64,000 nucleotides of DNA. It comes from Brevibacillus laterosporus (GTDB lineage: Bacteria; Bacillota; Bacilli; Brevibacillales; Brevibacillaceae). How positions within the stretch are numbered: position 1 is the first letter of the stretch; each line of letters opens with the position of its first letter. Below are positions 58,099 through 64,000 of this stretch, one piece after another. Made by a program: the position numbers and the translations under genes. A model generated the notes under the pieces. That model was not told the origin of the DNA. It did no database searches and saw only the letters and a program-made list of their open reading frames with translations. The DNA lies in NCBI RefSeq assembly GCF_030489605.1, contig NZ_JAUKFY010000010.1, positions 1-64,000 of the forward strand, in the 5' to 3' direction.

Positions 58099-59451
58099 AT
58101 GAGTCATCAGTCAGAACAATGGACTTCACGAATTGGTTTTATTTTGGCAGCAGCCGGATCGGCAATCGGATTGGGAGCAATTTGGAAATTTCCATATGTA
58201 GCGGGAACCAGTGGGGGAGGAATCTTCTTTCTATTATTTCTATTCTTTACTCTACTGATAGGGTTGCCGCTGTTACTATGTGAATTTGTTATTGGCCGTA
58301 GTACAGGAAAGGAAGCGGTGTCTGCCTACCGAGAATTAGCTCCCGGAACGAAATGGTACTTCTTAGGTATCATGGGAGTCATCACGTGCTTCTTACTATT
58401 CTCTTTTTATAGTGTAGTAGGAGGCTGGATATTACTATATTTGGGAATGGCAGTCACAGGAAATCTAAGCCATCCTAATATGAATTACGAGCAATTATTT
58501 GGGCAAGTCATTTCCGAGCCTTATCTGGCGTTATTTGCCCAATTTATTTTTATCGTGCTAACGGTTATCATCATTGCCCGCGGCGTTCAAAATGGCATTG
58601 AAAAGGCAAATAAGTATATGTTTCCTGCTTTATTTATTTTGTTTATTGTACTTATGGGACGAGCCTTAACGTTACCTGGCGCATGGGAAGGAATCGTTTT
58701 CTTCTTAAAGCCTGATGTGAGCAAAATCGAATCTTCCACGATTTTAGCTGCGATGGGACAATCATTTTTTGCACTGAGTCTTGGGGCATCTGCGATGGCT
58801 ACTTATACATCCTATCTGGATAAATCAGTAAGCTTAACACGATCAGCCGTTTCCATTGTTAGTCTAAATTTACTCATATCCTTGCTCGCAGGGTTAGCGA
58901 TTTTTCCAGCCGTATTTGCACTTGGATTTGCACCCACACAAGGACCGGGACTACTCTTTCACGTGTTGCCTGCTGTGTTTAGCCAGATACCATTAGGGGG
59001 ATTCTTTTTAGCATGTTTCCTGGCACTTTTCTTTTTTGCCACGATTACATCTGCTTTTTCCCTTTTAGAGATAACAGTAGCTTCTCTGACGCGAAAAGAT
59101 TCAAGCAAACGTCGACGCTATTCTTGGATAGCTGGAATGGGGGTCTTTGTACTAGGAATACCATCCTGTTTGTCATTTGGAATTTGGTCAGATAAACTTT
59201 TTTTTGGCAAAAGTATTTTCGAAGCAGCAGATTATCTAGTTAGTAACTTGCTGCTACCATTAGGAGCCCTGCTCATTGCTTTGTTTGTTTCTACGAAAAT
59301 GAAACGTGAGCTGCTGCAGGCCGAATTCGTACGCGGTTCCAAACTGGCAACAAGCTTCTTTGGAATTTGGTTTTTACTAGTCAGATACGTGTTACCTGTT
59401 CTTATTATTCTTGTGTTCCTAAATACGTTGGGAATTGTTACGTTCTCCTAA
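58099..59451 (+). CDS. Sodium:neurotransmitter symporter family (SNF/LeuT-type) transporter
   Basis: 450 residues, 11-12 membrane helices. The first helix carries the family signature AAAGSAIGLGAIWKFPYVAG followed by TSGGGIFFLLF. LeuT-fold Na+-coupled amino-acid uptake is expected; the substrate is not readable. B. subtilis YocR/YhdH are the nearest recognisable relatives. Own promoter, and a perfect palindromic terminator follows. Confidence 0.9.
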   Translation: MSHQSEQWTSRIGFILAAAGSAIGLGAIWKFPYVAGTSGGGIFFLLFLFFTLLIGLPLLLCEFVIGRSTGKEAVSAYRELAPGTKWYFLGIMGVITCFLLFSFYSVVGGWILLYLGMAVTGNLSHPNMNYEQLFGQVISEPYLALFAQFIFIVLTVIIIARGVQNGIEKANKYMFPALFILFIVLMGRALTLPGAWEGIVFFLKPDVSKIESSTILAAMGQSFFALSLGASAMATYTSYLDKSVSLTRSAVSIVSLNLLISLLAGLAIFPAVFALGFAPTQGPGLLFHVLPAVFSQIPLGGFFLACFLALFFFATITSAFSLLEITVASLTRKDSSKRRRYSWIAGMGVFVLGIPSCLSFGIWSDKLFFGKSIFEAADYLVSNLLLPLGALLIALFVSTKMKRELLQAEFVRGSKLATSFFGIWFLLVRYVLPVLIILVFLNTLGIVTFS

Positions 59452-59474
59452 AATCAAGGGTTACATTTGTATTC

Positions 59475-59499
59475 GCCAGCTAATTAGCTGGCTTTTTTT
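59475..59499 (+). terminator. Terminator after the symporter gene
   Basis: Perfect 18-base palindrome GCCAGCTAATTAGCTGGC followed by TTTTTTT. Confidence 0.92.
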
Positions 59500-59602
59500 G
59501 ATAGTAGCAAGCTTATATTTCCATTTTATTGATAGGTAATACTATTTCAGGTTGTTTATTGTATTCGAGATTTTATTAGTTTTGATCCTGTACAGGCACG
59601 TA

Positions 59603-59616
59603 TAGGCAATTGCCTA
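59603..59616. promoter_or_regulatory. 14-base palindrome in the sigK upstream region
   Basis: TAGGCAATTGCCTA, 45 bases before the sigK TTG. It is followed by CATATGGATA, which faintly resembles a sigma-E/sigma-K -10. A role as an operator is a guess. Confidence 0.3.
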
Positions 59617-59660
59617 CATATGGATAGGGAGAGGAGAAGACTGAAGGGGAGGTGGCAGAC

Positions 59661-59998
59661 TTGTCAAGTGTCTTCGTGGCGCTTTCGCTACTGTTTAAGG
59701 AATTGGTTATGTTTGTGGCGTATGTGAAAAACAATGCGTTTCCGCAACCGCTGCCCGAGGTAGAAGAAGAAAAGTATCTTAAATTAATGGCAACGGGAGA
59801 CCCCATCGCTCGAAATAAATTAATTGAGCATAATTTGCGATTGGTGGCGCACATCGTCAAAAAATTCGAAAACACCGGCGAGGACAGCGAGGATTTAATC
59901 TCTATCGGTACCATCGGACTAATTAAAGCCATTGAGAGTTACCAGGTGAATAAAGGAACGAAGCTTGCTACCTATGCAGCAAGATGTATTGAAAATGA
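59661..59998 (+). CDS. sigK: sigK exon 1: N-terminal half of RNA polymerase sigma-K, interrupted
   Basis: Starts at TTG 59661, eight bases after AGGGGAGG; a GTG at 59652 is within the ribosome-binding site region. It encodes the 20-residue pro-sequence ([19 protein letters not shown]) that SpoIVFB removes, then [49 protein letters not shown] and [14 protein letters not shown], all diagnostic of SigK. Codon 113 starts with GA at 59997-59998, where homology ends; the frame reads on into element DNA and stops at 60137. This is the same codon region at which skin splits B. subtilis sigK. Product after DNA excision: late mother-cell sigma factor for coat and lysis genes. Not a plain pseudogene, because the frame is restorable. 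Confidence 0.93.
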
Positions 59999-60024
59999 TA
60001 TTCTACTGTCATTAGTCATGCGTA
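59991..60024 (+). other. Left attachment site (attL) of sigK element 1
   Basis: Core GA at 59997-59998. Inner arm TATTCTACTGTCATTAGTCA begins right after it, with GTCATTAGT at 60008-60016, nine bases from the core. The outer arm is sigK sequence (TGTATTGAAAAT). See the right site for the mirrored arm. Confidence 0.85.
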
Positions 60025-60039
60025 TCCTTATTGATCAGG

Positions 60040-60214
60040 CTAAACGTGTTTGTTGTAGAACTGTGCTACTATTGTTGTCAATAAAAAGAAGCAACCGCCC
60101 TGAGCAGACATCAGCGGCTACGGTTACTTCTTCTTAAAAGGCGGACTCTCCGGTGTGGGAGAGACTATGTATGATTTGTAGGTGTTGGAAGCACCCGCGA
60201 TTTTCAAGTATAAT
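60040..60214 (+). pseudogene. Possible remnant of a Hol_Tox/TxpA-like type I toxin locus
   Basis: The frame through the element's left end reads [20 protein letters not shown] before the stop at 60137. The Ser-Asn-Arg-Pro end and the following hairpins (CTCTCC/GGAGAG, GGTG/CACC) and TTGGAA-N18-TATAAT (60185-60214) resemble putative holin-like toxin loci of Firmicutes. B. subtilis skin carries the related txpA/ratA pair. The hydrophobic N-terminus is missing, so it would be a fragment. Tentative. Confidence 0.35.
60086..60132 (+). terminator. Hairpin ending exon-1 read-through
   Basis: AAGAAGCAACCG (60086-60097) / CGGTTACTTCTT (60121-60132), one G-U pair, then CTTCTT. It would terminate transcripts from exon 1 or a former toxin gene. 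Confidence 0.6.
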
Positions 60215-60246
60215 AGCTTTGGCCGTTTGGTTACATAAAGAAGTTA

Positions 60247-60588
60247 TTAGGCCTTTTTAACAAATTGGGATTTTAATTTCATAGCCCCAAAGCCGTCAAT
60301 TTTGCAATCAATATCATGATCCCCATCAACTAAGCGGATATTTTTTACTTTTGTACCTATTTTAATGACGGAAGAGCTTCCTGTTACTTTAAGGTCTTTG
60401 ATTACTGTTACAGTATCACCATCGTTTAAAACATTTCCATTTGCATCCTTAATAACTTTTTTATCCTCACTATGTTCAGCTTCTGCTGCTAAAGTCCACT
60501 CGTGAGCACATTCAGGGCAAATAAACAAACTTCCATCCTGGTAGGTGTATTCTGAACTACACTTTGGGCAATTTGGCAAATCTACCAT
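60247..60588 (-). CDS. PhnA-family (YjdM-like) zinc-ribbon protein
   Basis: 113 residues with GGAGGAAAT ribosome-binding site. N-terminal zinc ribbon CPKC (8-11) and CPEC (24-27), then EWT and the PhnA core [20 protein letters not shown] and [20 protein letters not shown]. The family was named for a supposed phosphonoacetate hydrolase, but most members have no proven reaction. It is cargo of sigK element 1, transcribed opposite to the recombinase. Complete and apparently intact. Confidence 0.9.
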   Translation of the reverse strand: MVDLPNCPKCSSEYTYQDGSLFICPECAHEWTLAAEAEHSEDKKVIKDANGNVLNDGDTVTVIKDLKVTGSSSVIKIGTKVKNIRLVDGDHDIDCKIDGFGAMKLKSQFVKKA

Positions 60589-60847
60589 TATTCATTTCCT
60601 CCATTCGTTTCATGCTAAATGAATATATAAGAATAATTTTCAATTTCTGTTTGACAACTTCGAAGAAAAGCACGAGCTCGAAATCCACAAAAATATAGGC
60701 AGTTTCTTATATCCTTATATACTGCCATAGTCTTCTCTTATTGACAACCTTTCCCTTCATTATCCTCATAAAAACGCAGGTAATTCGAAATAATTATCAC
60801 TCGTTATACATGTGAATGGGGTATAACTATTTTCCTATGTACGTGCA
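60589..60847. other. Intergenic stretch inside element 1
   Basis: An inverted repeat GGCAGT (60698-60703) / ACTGCC (60721-60726) with AT-rich loop is the only structure noted. No gene seen. Confidence 0.5.
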
Positions 60848-60886
60848 GAAAAAGTGATACCGCCCGGTTATCATGGGGACGGTATC
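60848..60886 (-). terminator. Minus-strand terminator after the mini-protein gene
   Basis: GATACCG..CCC / GGG..CGGTATC stem followed on the minus strand by ACTTTTTCT. Confidence 0.75.
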
Positions 60887-60896
60887 GGAGTAATAT

Positions 60897-60983
60897 CTAA
60901 CAGAAGAAGCGACGACGACAGCAGCAACGACGACGACGTTTTTTGAAACAGCAACGACGGCGTCGGCGGAAGCAACATGACAT
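60897..60983 (-). CDS. 28-residue Cys/Arg-rich mini-protein
   Basis: The frame reads MSCCFRRRRRCC, FKKRRRRCCC, RRRFFC: eight Cys, twelve Arg, two Lys, four Phe, one Ser. An exact AAGGAGGTG ribosome-binding site lies about eight bases before the ATG, and a terminator lies just past the stop, so it looks like a real gene despite its size. The composition is protamine-like, with Arg clusters separated by Cys clusters that could be cross-linked or bind metal. Inside a sigK element it might act in the mother cell or spore coat, or on DNA; this is inference. I know no named family. Confidence 0.75.
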   Translation of the reverse strand: MSCCFRRRRRCCFKKRRRRCCCRRRFFC

Positions 60984-61407
60984 GTACGCCACCTCCTTAT
61001 CGTTTAATACTTTATAATAAGCAACAATACTGAAAAATGATTGGACGAACCTTCGGGGAAATGCGTTTGTTTATGCGGATTAAGAGCTATATCGATAAGT
61101 AAAGGGTATTAAAATGTTTATAGCCAAGCGAGGTTCAGAAATGTAATCCTGTTTTATCAGTAGCATGAACAGCTATTTGGATACTTGTTCTTGTTCTCTT
61201 TTCATTATGTTTTCATATGTCAGTTAGATGTTTTTGGCGTACCCACCATTCTTAATATTTTTTGTGTATGACAAGCAAACTGAATCAAGGCTTTTTAGAA
61301 CGAGGACTGGACATTCCATAATCTGGGGGGATTGCCGATAAATAAAGAAGCTTTTTTCGAAAGCAGACAAGCACAACCCGCATAACCTTTATGGGGGGGA
61401 TGCCTAG
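60984..61407. other. Regulatory region between the mini-protein and recombinase genes
   Basis: No credible gene on either strand. Two GACAAG boxes (61270-61275 and 61366-61371) resemble the SpoIIID half-site GGACAAG, and CATAACCT at 61381-61388 is a poor match to a sigma-E -10. In B. subtilis spoIVCA is sigma-E dependent with SpoIIID. Confidence 0.4.
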
Positions 61408-61605
61408 ATGCATATCAAAGTGATTGAAGGTGATTCTACTAGCGAGATACGTCTATCCTGCTATGCTTATCTGGAAGAAAAGTACAGAAGGGAGAGGTTA
61501 GATGGTCGGAGTATATGCGAGGGTAAGTACAGAGGAGCAAGCCAGGAAGGGGTTCAGCCTGAAAGACCAGATAGCCGAATGCAAAAGAAAGGCCAAAACG
61601 GATAA
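61408..61605 (+). CDS. Doubtful short frame overlapping the recombinase start
   Basis: 65 residues beginning MHIKVIEGDSTSEIRLSC, with GGGGGG ten bases upstream. The first 32 residues look protein-like; the rest is out of frame with spoIVCA. It may be a leader coupling translation to the recombinase, or spurious. Confidence 0.3.
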   Translation: MHIKVIEGDSTSEIRLSCYAYLEEKYRRERLDGRSICEGKYRGASQEGVQPERPDSRMQKKGQNG

Positions 61606-63010
61606 CGTTTTAGAATATGTGGATGAAGGAATTTCAGGGGAATTTCTAGATCGGCCTGCATTAACCAAAATGCGTCAGGATGCTCGAGACGGACTTATCA
61701 AAAAGATCGTATGTCTAGACCCGGATCGACTTTCGCGTAAACTGATGAATCAGTTGATTATTACAGACGAGCTGGATAAACGCGGTGTGGAATTGGTCTT
61801 TGTTAATGGGGAATATGCGAAAACTCCCGAGGGTAACCTGTTTTACAGTATGCGCGGTGCCATTGCTGAATTTGAGAAAGCAAAAATTACAGAACGCATG
61901 AGCAGGGGGCGCAGACAAAAAGCACGGCAGGGTAAAGTACTGCGAGATTTTCAAGTCTACGGCTACAACTTCGATAAAGAGCACGACCGAATGATTGTCA
62001 ATGAAAACGAAGCGGAAATTGTGAGACTTATATTCGAATTATTTACAAAACCGAACAATCTCGTAAAGGGTATTAATGGAATTGCTCATTATCTTACAAA
62101 AAAAAATATACCGACAAAACGCGGAGCAAATGTCTGGCACCGTCAAGTAGTTCGACAGATCCTTCAAAATCGTGCATACATCGGAGAGTTTTATCAAAAT
62201 CGTTGGAACACGGAGGGAATGTTAGGCAATAAGCATAGAGCTCCAGAGGAACGTATCCCAATGAGGGAACGCCCGAAAGAGGAGTGGATTCAAGTACAGT
62301 GTCCAGCCATTATCAGGAAAGAAACGTATGAACACGCACAACAGTTAATGAACGAGTCACGGCGCAGATGGGCGAAGGAGAGCAACCACAGATATCTTTT
62401 AAGTGGGCTGGTACGCTGTGGAAATTGCGAGAATACCATGACAGGTAGAAAATCAAATAACTGGGGAAAGCCCATACTTGAATATACGGATGTAAAAAAT
62501 TTCTCTGGTGCGAAACATTTTGGTTGCGGCAGGAAAATAAAAGCAAAGGAGCTGGAGAATGAGGTATGGAGAACAATTCGGACCTGGCTGAATCAACCGA
62601 ACGAAATTGCGGCAGCAAGTGAGATAGTGCAGCTTGATCAAAATTCTTCATTGGAGGAAGCTGAGATATCTCGATTGGAAAAAGAGGTCGTAAAGGCGAA
62701 GTCGGGGAGAAAACGGCTGCTTATGTTATTTTCTCAAGGGCTTGATATATCCCAAGAAGAGATTCAACAATCTATTCGCGAGCTTAAAGAAAGAGAAGCA
62801 GCATTAACAAAGGAACTAACTGCTCTTACAGCTTCTGTTTTGCATCAGGAAAGGAACAGGCATAGACAGAGCCAGCTTCAGGAGGCTGTCGAATATTACC
62901 TGAATAAAGGACGGGAGGAGCTTACCTTTGAAGAGAAACAGAAAATGATTCGTCACATCGTCCGTGAAGTAAGAGTTTTTGAGGACAGTGTAGAGATTTA
63001 CACATTCTAA
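61502..63010 (+). CDS. spoIVCA: SpoIVCA-like large serine recombinase of element 1
   Basis: 502 residues. Resolvase domain: catalytic Ser in YARVSTEEQ (Ser9), DPDRLSRKLMNQLI, GEYAKTPEGN, RGAIAEFEKAKITERMSRG. Recombinase domain: WHRQVVRQILQNRAYIGEF. Zinc ribbon: YLLSGLVRCGNC ... FSGAKHFGCG, then a coiled-coil (about 380-460) and YIV-like end. Very close in layout to B. subtilis SpoIVCA, the sigK site-specific recombinase. One of the four expected zinc-ribbon Cys is Asp (EYTDVKN in place of YTCxKN). The gene ends 28 bases before the right attachment site, reading toward exon 2. Confidence 0.93.
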   Translation: MVGVYARVSTEEQARKGFSLKDQIAECKRKAKTDNVLEYVDEGISGEFLDRPALTKMRQDARDGLIKKIVCLDPDRLSRKLMNQLIITDELDKRGVELVFVNGEYAKTPEGNLFYSMRGAIAEFEKAKITERMSRGRRQKARQGKVLRDFQVYGYNFDKEHDRMIVNENEAEIVRLIFELFTKPNNLVKGINGIAHYLTKKNIPTKRGANVWHRQVVRQILQNRAYIGEFYQNRWNTEGMLGNKHRAPEERIPMRERPKEEWIQVQCPAIIRKETYEHAQQLMNESRRRWAKESNHRYLLSGLVRCGNCENTMTGRKSNNWGKPILEYTDVKNFSGAKHFGCGRKIKAKELENEVWRTIRTWLNQPNEIAAASEIVQLDQNSSLEEAEISRLEKEVVKAKSGRKRLLMLFSQGLDISQEEIQQSIRELKEREAALTKELTALTASVLHQERNRHRQSQLQEAVEYYLNKGREELTFEEKQKMIRHIVREVRVFEDSVEIYTF

Positions 63011-63011
63011 C

Positions 63012-63051
63012 CATGTATCACTAATGACTTTAAAATGGAAATTCTGATGCA
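63012..63051 (+). other. Right attachment site (attR) of sigK element 1
   Basis: Inner arm has ACTAATGAC at 63020-63028, nine bases before the GA core at 63038-63039; its reverse complement matches the left inner arm GTCATTAGT at the same distance, plus scattered bases (ATT, TA and AT around it). The outer arm AATTCTGATGCACCT is sigK. The rebuilt attB (...TGTATTGAAAAT GA AATTCTGATGCA...) is itself partly symmetric. Confidence 0.85.
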
Positions 63052-63136
63052 CCTACGTAGTTTGAAAAAAACCAAAAAGGATGTATCTCTGCATGATCCG
63101 ATTGGAATGGATAAAGAAGGAAATGAATTGACACTT
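63038..63136 (+). CDS. sigK: sigK exon 2: middle fragment of sigma-K, interrupted on both sides
   Basis: Encodes [18 protein letters not shown] and [15 protein letters not shown] (33 codons), the segment of SigK directly following CIEN in known proteins, then homology stops after LTL at 63136. The frame would run on to a stop at 63179-63181 in foreign DNA. The expected next residues of SigK (typically I-D-x-L) and the whole region 3-4 are absent from the window. It has no start of its own. It joins exon 1 in frame when element 1 is removed. Confidence 0.9.
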
Positions 63137-63166
63137 AGATGTTATCCATCTGAGTGTCAATTTTTT
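63128..63166 (+). terminator. Terminator at the sigK exon 2 / element 2 border
   Basis: TTGACACTTAGATG / CATCTGAGTGTCAA with five-base loop and TTTTTT tail. The left arm starts in sigK codons (ELTL) and the right arm is in element 2, so the hairpin exists only while element 2 is inserted. The T-run overlaps the last codons of the minus-strand integrase gene. Confidence 0.8.
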
Positions 63167-64000
63167 ATTGTGGTAATTTAGGATACAGGGTTATCTCAAA
63201 CTGGTCGTTTCGTTGATGCTTTTCCTTCCGATAGATCACTTTATCGAGGACTGATTTTATCAGATGATTTTTTTTGGCAGGGTCATCTGTTTTTTCATAT
63301 AAATCTATTACTGTTTCAACCCTAGGAATCATGTCATGCTGCGCTTTTTCTTTTTGTAGTTCCAGACGTAATTCTTCTTGTGCTTGGATAATAGCTGCTT
63401 TTGTAGCGTCTATGCGTGTTGTTAAGCGGTGTGATCTGTCTGTGTATGTTGTTTCGTCATAGATGCCGCGTTCCAAAAGGTCGTGTAATTTAGACTTTTG
63501 ATTTTCTAATTTCTTTATTTCACGTGTCAGACTTTTTACAGCAAATTCCTTCAGTTTGATAGAGCTGGTACTTGCTTCAGGCTCTTTATATGCATCCCAA
63601 TTGGCTTTATAATGTTTTAGCCATTTCTTCAAATTTTTTATGATGGCGTTTTCTACATAATCAAAGCGGCTGCTTTTATTTGTGCAAAGCTGGTTATAGC
63701 ATTTCAAATGTGGTGCATGATCCCCATATGGACGGTAAACCATAGATGATCCGCATAGATCACATTTGATAACACCAGCGAATGGGTTCGTAATGCCATT
63801 TACCAATTGATAAGGAACATGGTATTTCTTTTTTAAGATTTCCTGCGCTTTATAAAATAACTCTTCCGAAACTAAAGGTGCATGCTTCCCCTTAGCATCA
63901 ATCCATTCTTCTTGGGGGCGAAGTTTTTTTTCGCTCTTTTTTGTTACATCCGTGGATTTCTTGAAGCTTGTTTTTTTCCACTGTACACGCCCGATGTAGA
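63137..64000. mobile_element. sigK-intervening element 2 (left end only)
   Basis: Begins where SigK homology stops, near 63137, and runs past the window end. The visible part is the 3' portion of a second large serine recombinase. Its size and far end, and the sigK C-terminal exon, are not in this window. Confidence 0.82.
63165..64000 (-). CDS. Large serine recombinase of element 2 (C-terminal part; start beyond the window)
   Basis: About 278 residues visible, open at the window edge. The frame starts inside [10 protein letters not shown], the end of the recombinase domain, continues with [20 protein letters not shown], a zinc ribbon ([12 protein letters not shown] ... CYNQLCTNK), and a coiled coil ([20 protein letters not shown]) to ITLYPKLPQ. 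The layout is that of phage-type integrases and distinct in sequence from SpoIVCA of element 1. Its 3' end faces exon 2, convergent with spoIVCA, with only about 30 bases to the border. Confidence 0.92.
   Translation of the reverse strand, partial: YIGRVQWKKTSFKKSTDVTKKSEKKLRPQEEWIDAKGKHAPLVSEELFYKAQEILKKKYHVPYQLVNGITNPFAGVIKCDLCGSSMVYRPYGDHAPHLKCYNQLCTNKSSRFDYVENAIIKNLKKWLKHYKANWDAYKEPEASTSSIKLKEFAVKSLTREIKKLENQKSKLHDLLERGIYDETTYTDRSHRLTTRIDATKAAIIQAQEELRLELQKEKAQHDMIPRVETVIDLYEKTDDPAKKNHLIKSVLDKVIYRKEKHQRNDQFEITLYPKLPQ

Larger units (their letters stand above)
59999..63039. mobile_element. sigK-intervening element 1 (skin-like, 3,041 bp)
   Basis: Bounded by GA cores at 59997-59998 and 63038-63039, with inner GTCATTAGT / ACTAATGAC arms each nine bases from the core. 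It carries a PhnA-like gene, a Cys/Arg-rich mini-protein, possible remains of a type I toxin and the SpoIVCA-like recombinase. It has no phage structural genes, unlike the roughly 48-kb B. subtilis skin. Excision would leave GAA at codon 113 and join exon 1 to exon 2 in frame. Confidence 0.9.

Noticed and set aside
59993-63040. Crossover of element 1 at the shared AAAATG sequence
   Set aside because: Joining at AAAATG puts exon 2 out of frame (ENGNSDAP...). Alignment on GA keeps the frame and the att symmetry.
59661-63181. sigK treated as an ordinary pseudogene broken by an insertion
   Set aside because: Both element 1 boundaries share a GA core with mirrored arms at equal distance, and joining them restores the exact SigK reading frame, so the split looks reversible.

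Overview
The window is chromosomal DNA from a low-GC, endospore-forming Firmicute. Most of it is the conserved Bacillales order ruvCAB-queA-tgt-yajC ... secDF-recJ-apt-relA-dtd-yrvJ-hemZ-hisS-aspS ... rarA-cymR-yrvO-recD2 ... alaS-ireB-ruvX-mltG-trmR-trhP1-trhP2-udk-pbpI. ruvC is present (Bacillus subtilis lacks it), and bofC, spoVB and sigK show sporulation. Protein flavour and gene order fit Brevibacillus (a B. laterosporus-like species) best. That assignment is by recognition, not computation.

Layout. 1-2.6 kb: secreted 5'-nucleotidase/phosphodiesterase with a 7 x 15-residue repeat (minus strand). 2.9-6.0 kb: bofC, then a guanine-type purine riboswitch controlling xpt-pbuX. 6.1-7.6 kb: a secreted protein with a conserved His/Cys motif and a small orphan gene. 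7.8-12.7 kb: ruvCAB, queA, tgt, yajC. 12.7-17 kb: yrzE-like membrane protein, corA, DUF421 gene, spoVB, comN. 17-26.4 kb: secDF, CDF transporter, recJ, apt, relA, dtd. 26.5-30.5 kb: amidase yrvJ and hemZ. 30.5-34 kb: T-box-controlled hisS-aspS. 34-42.5 kb: tcdA, rarA, cymR, yrvO, recD2, yrrD-like gene and small proteins. 42.7-53.4 kb: yrrI, T-box-controlled alaS, ireB, ruvX, yrzB, a degenerate Nudix protein, mltG, the tRNA U34 cassette trmR-trhP1-trhP2, and udk. 53.5-59.5 kb: pbpI, a stand-alone JAMM protein, a sigma-D-type chemoreceptor gene and an SNF-family symporter.

The most striking region is 59.6-64 kb. sigK, the late mother-cell sigma factor, appears to be split twice. Exon 1 (59661-59998) stops at the same codon position as the B. 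subtilis skin insertion. A compact 3,041-bp element follows, carrying a SpoIVCA-type serine recombinase, a PhnA-like gene and a 28-residue Cys/Arg-only-style mini-protein. sigK then resumes at 63038 for about 33 codons ending in ...DKEGNELTL and is broken again by a second element. That second element's own large serine recombinase (minus strand) runs off the window. The first element's ends can be read from the sequence: the two boundaries share a GA dinucleotide flanked at identical spacing by inverted GTCATTAGT arms, and joining them at GA restores the SigK frame exactly. A functional SigK would therefore need two separate site-specific excisions. bofC, a regulator of the sigma-K checkpoint, lies at the other end of the same window.
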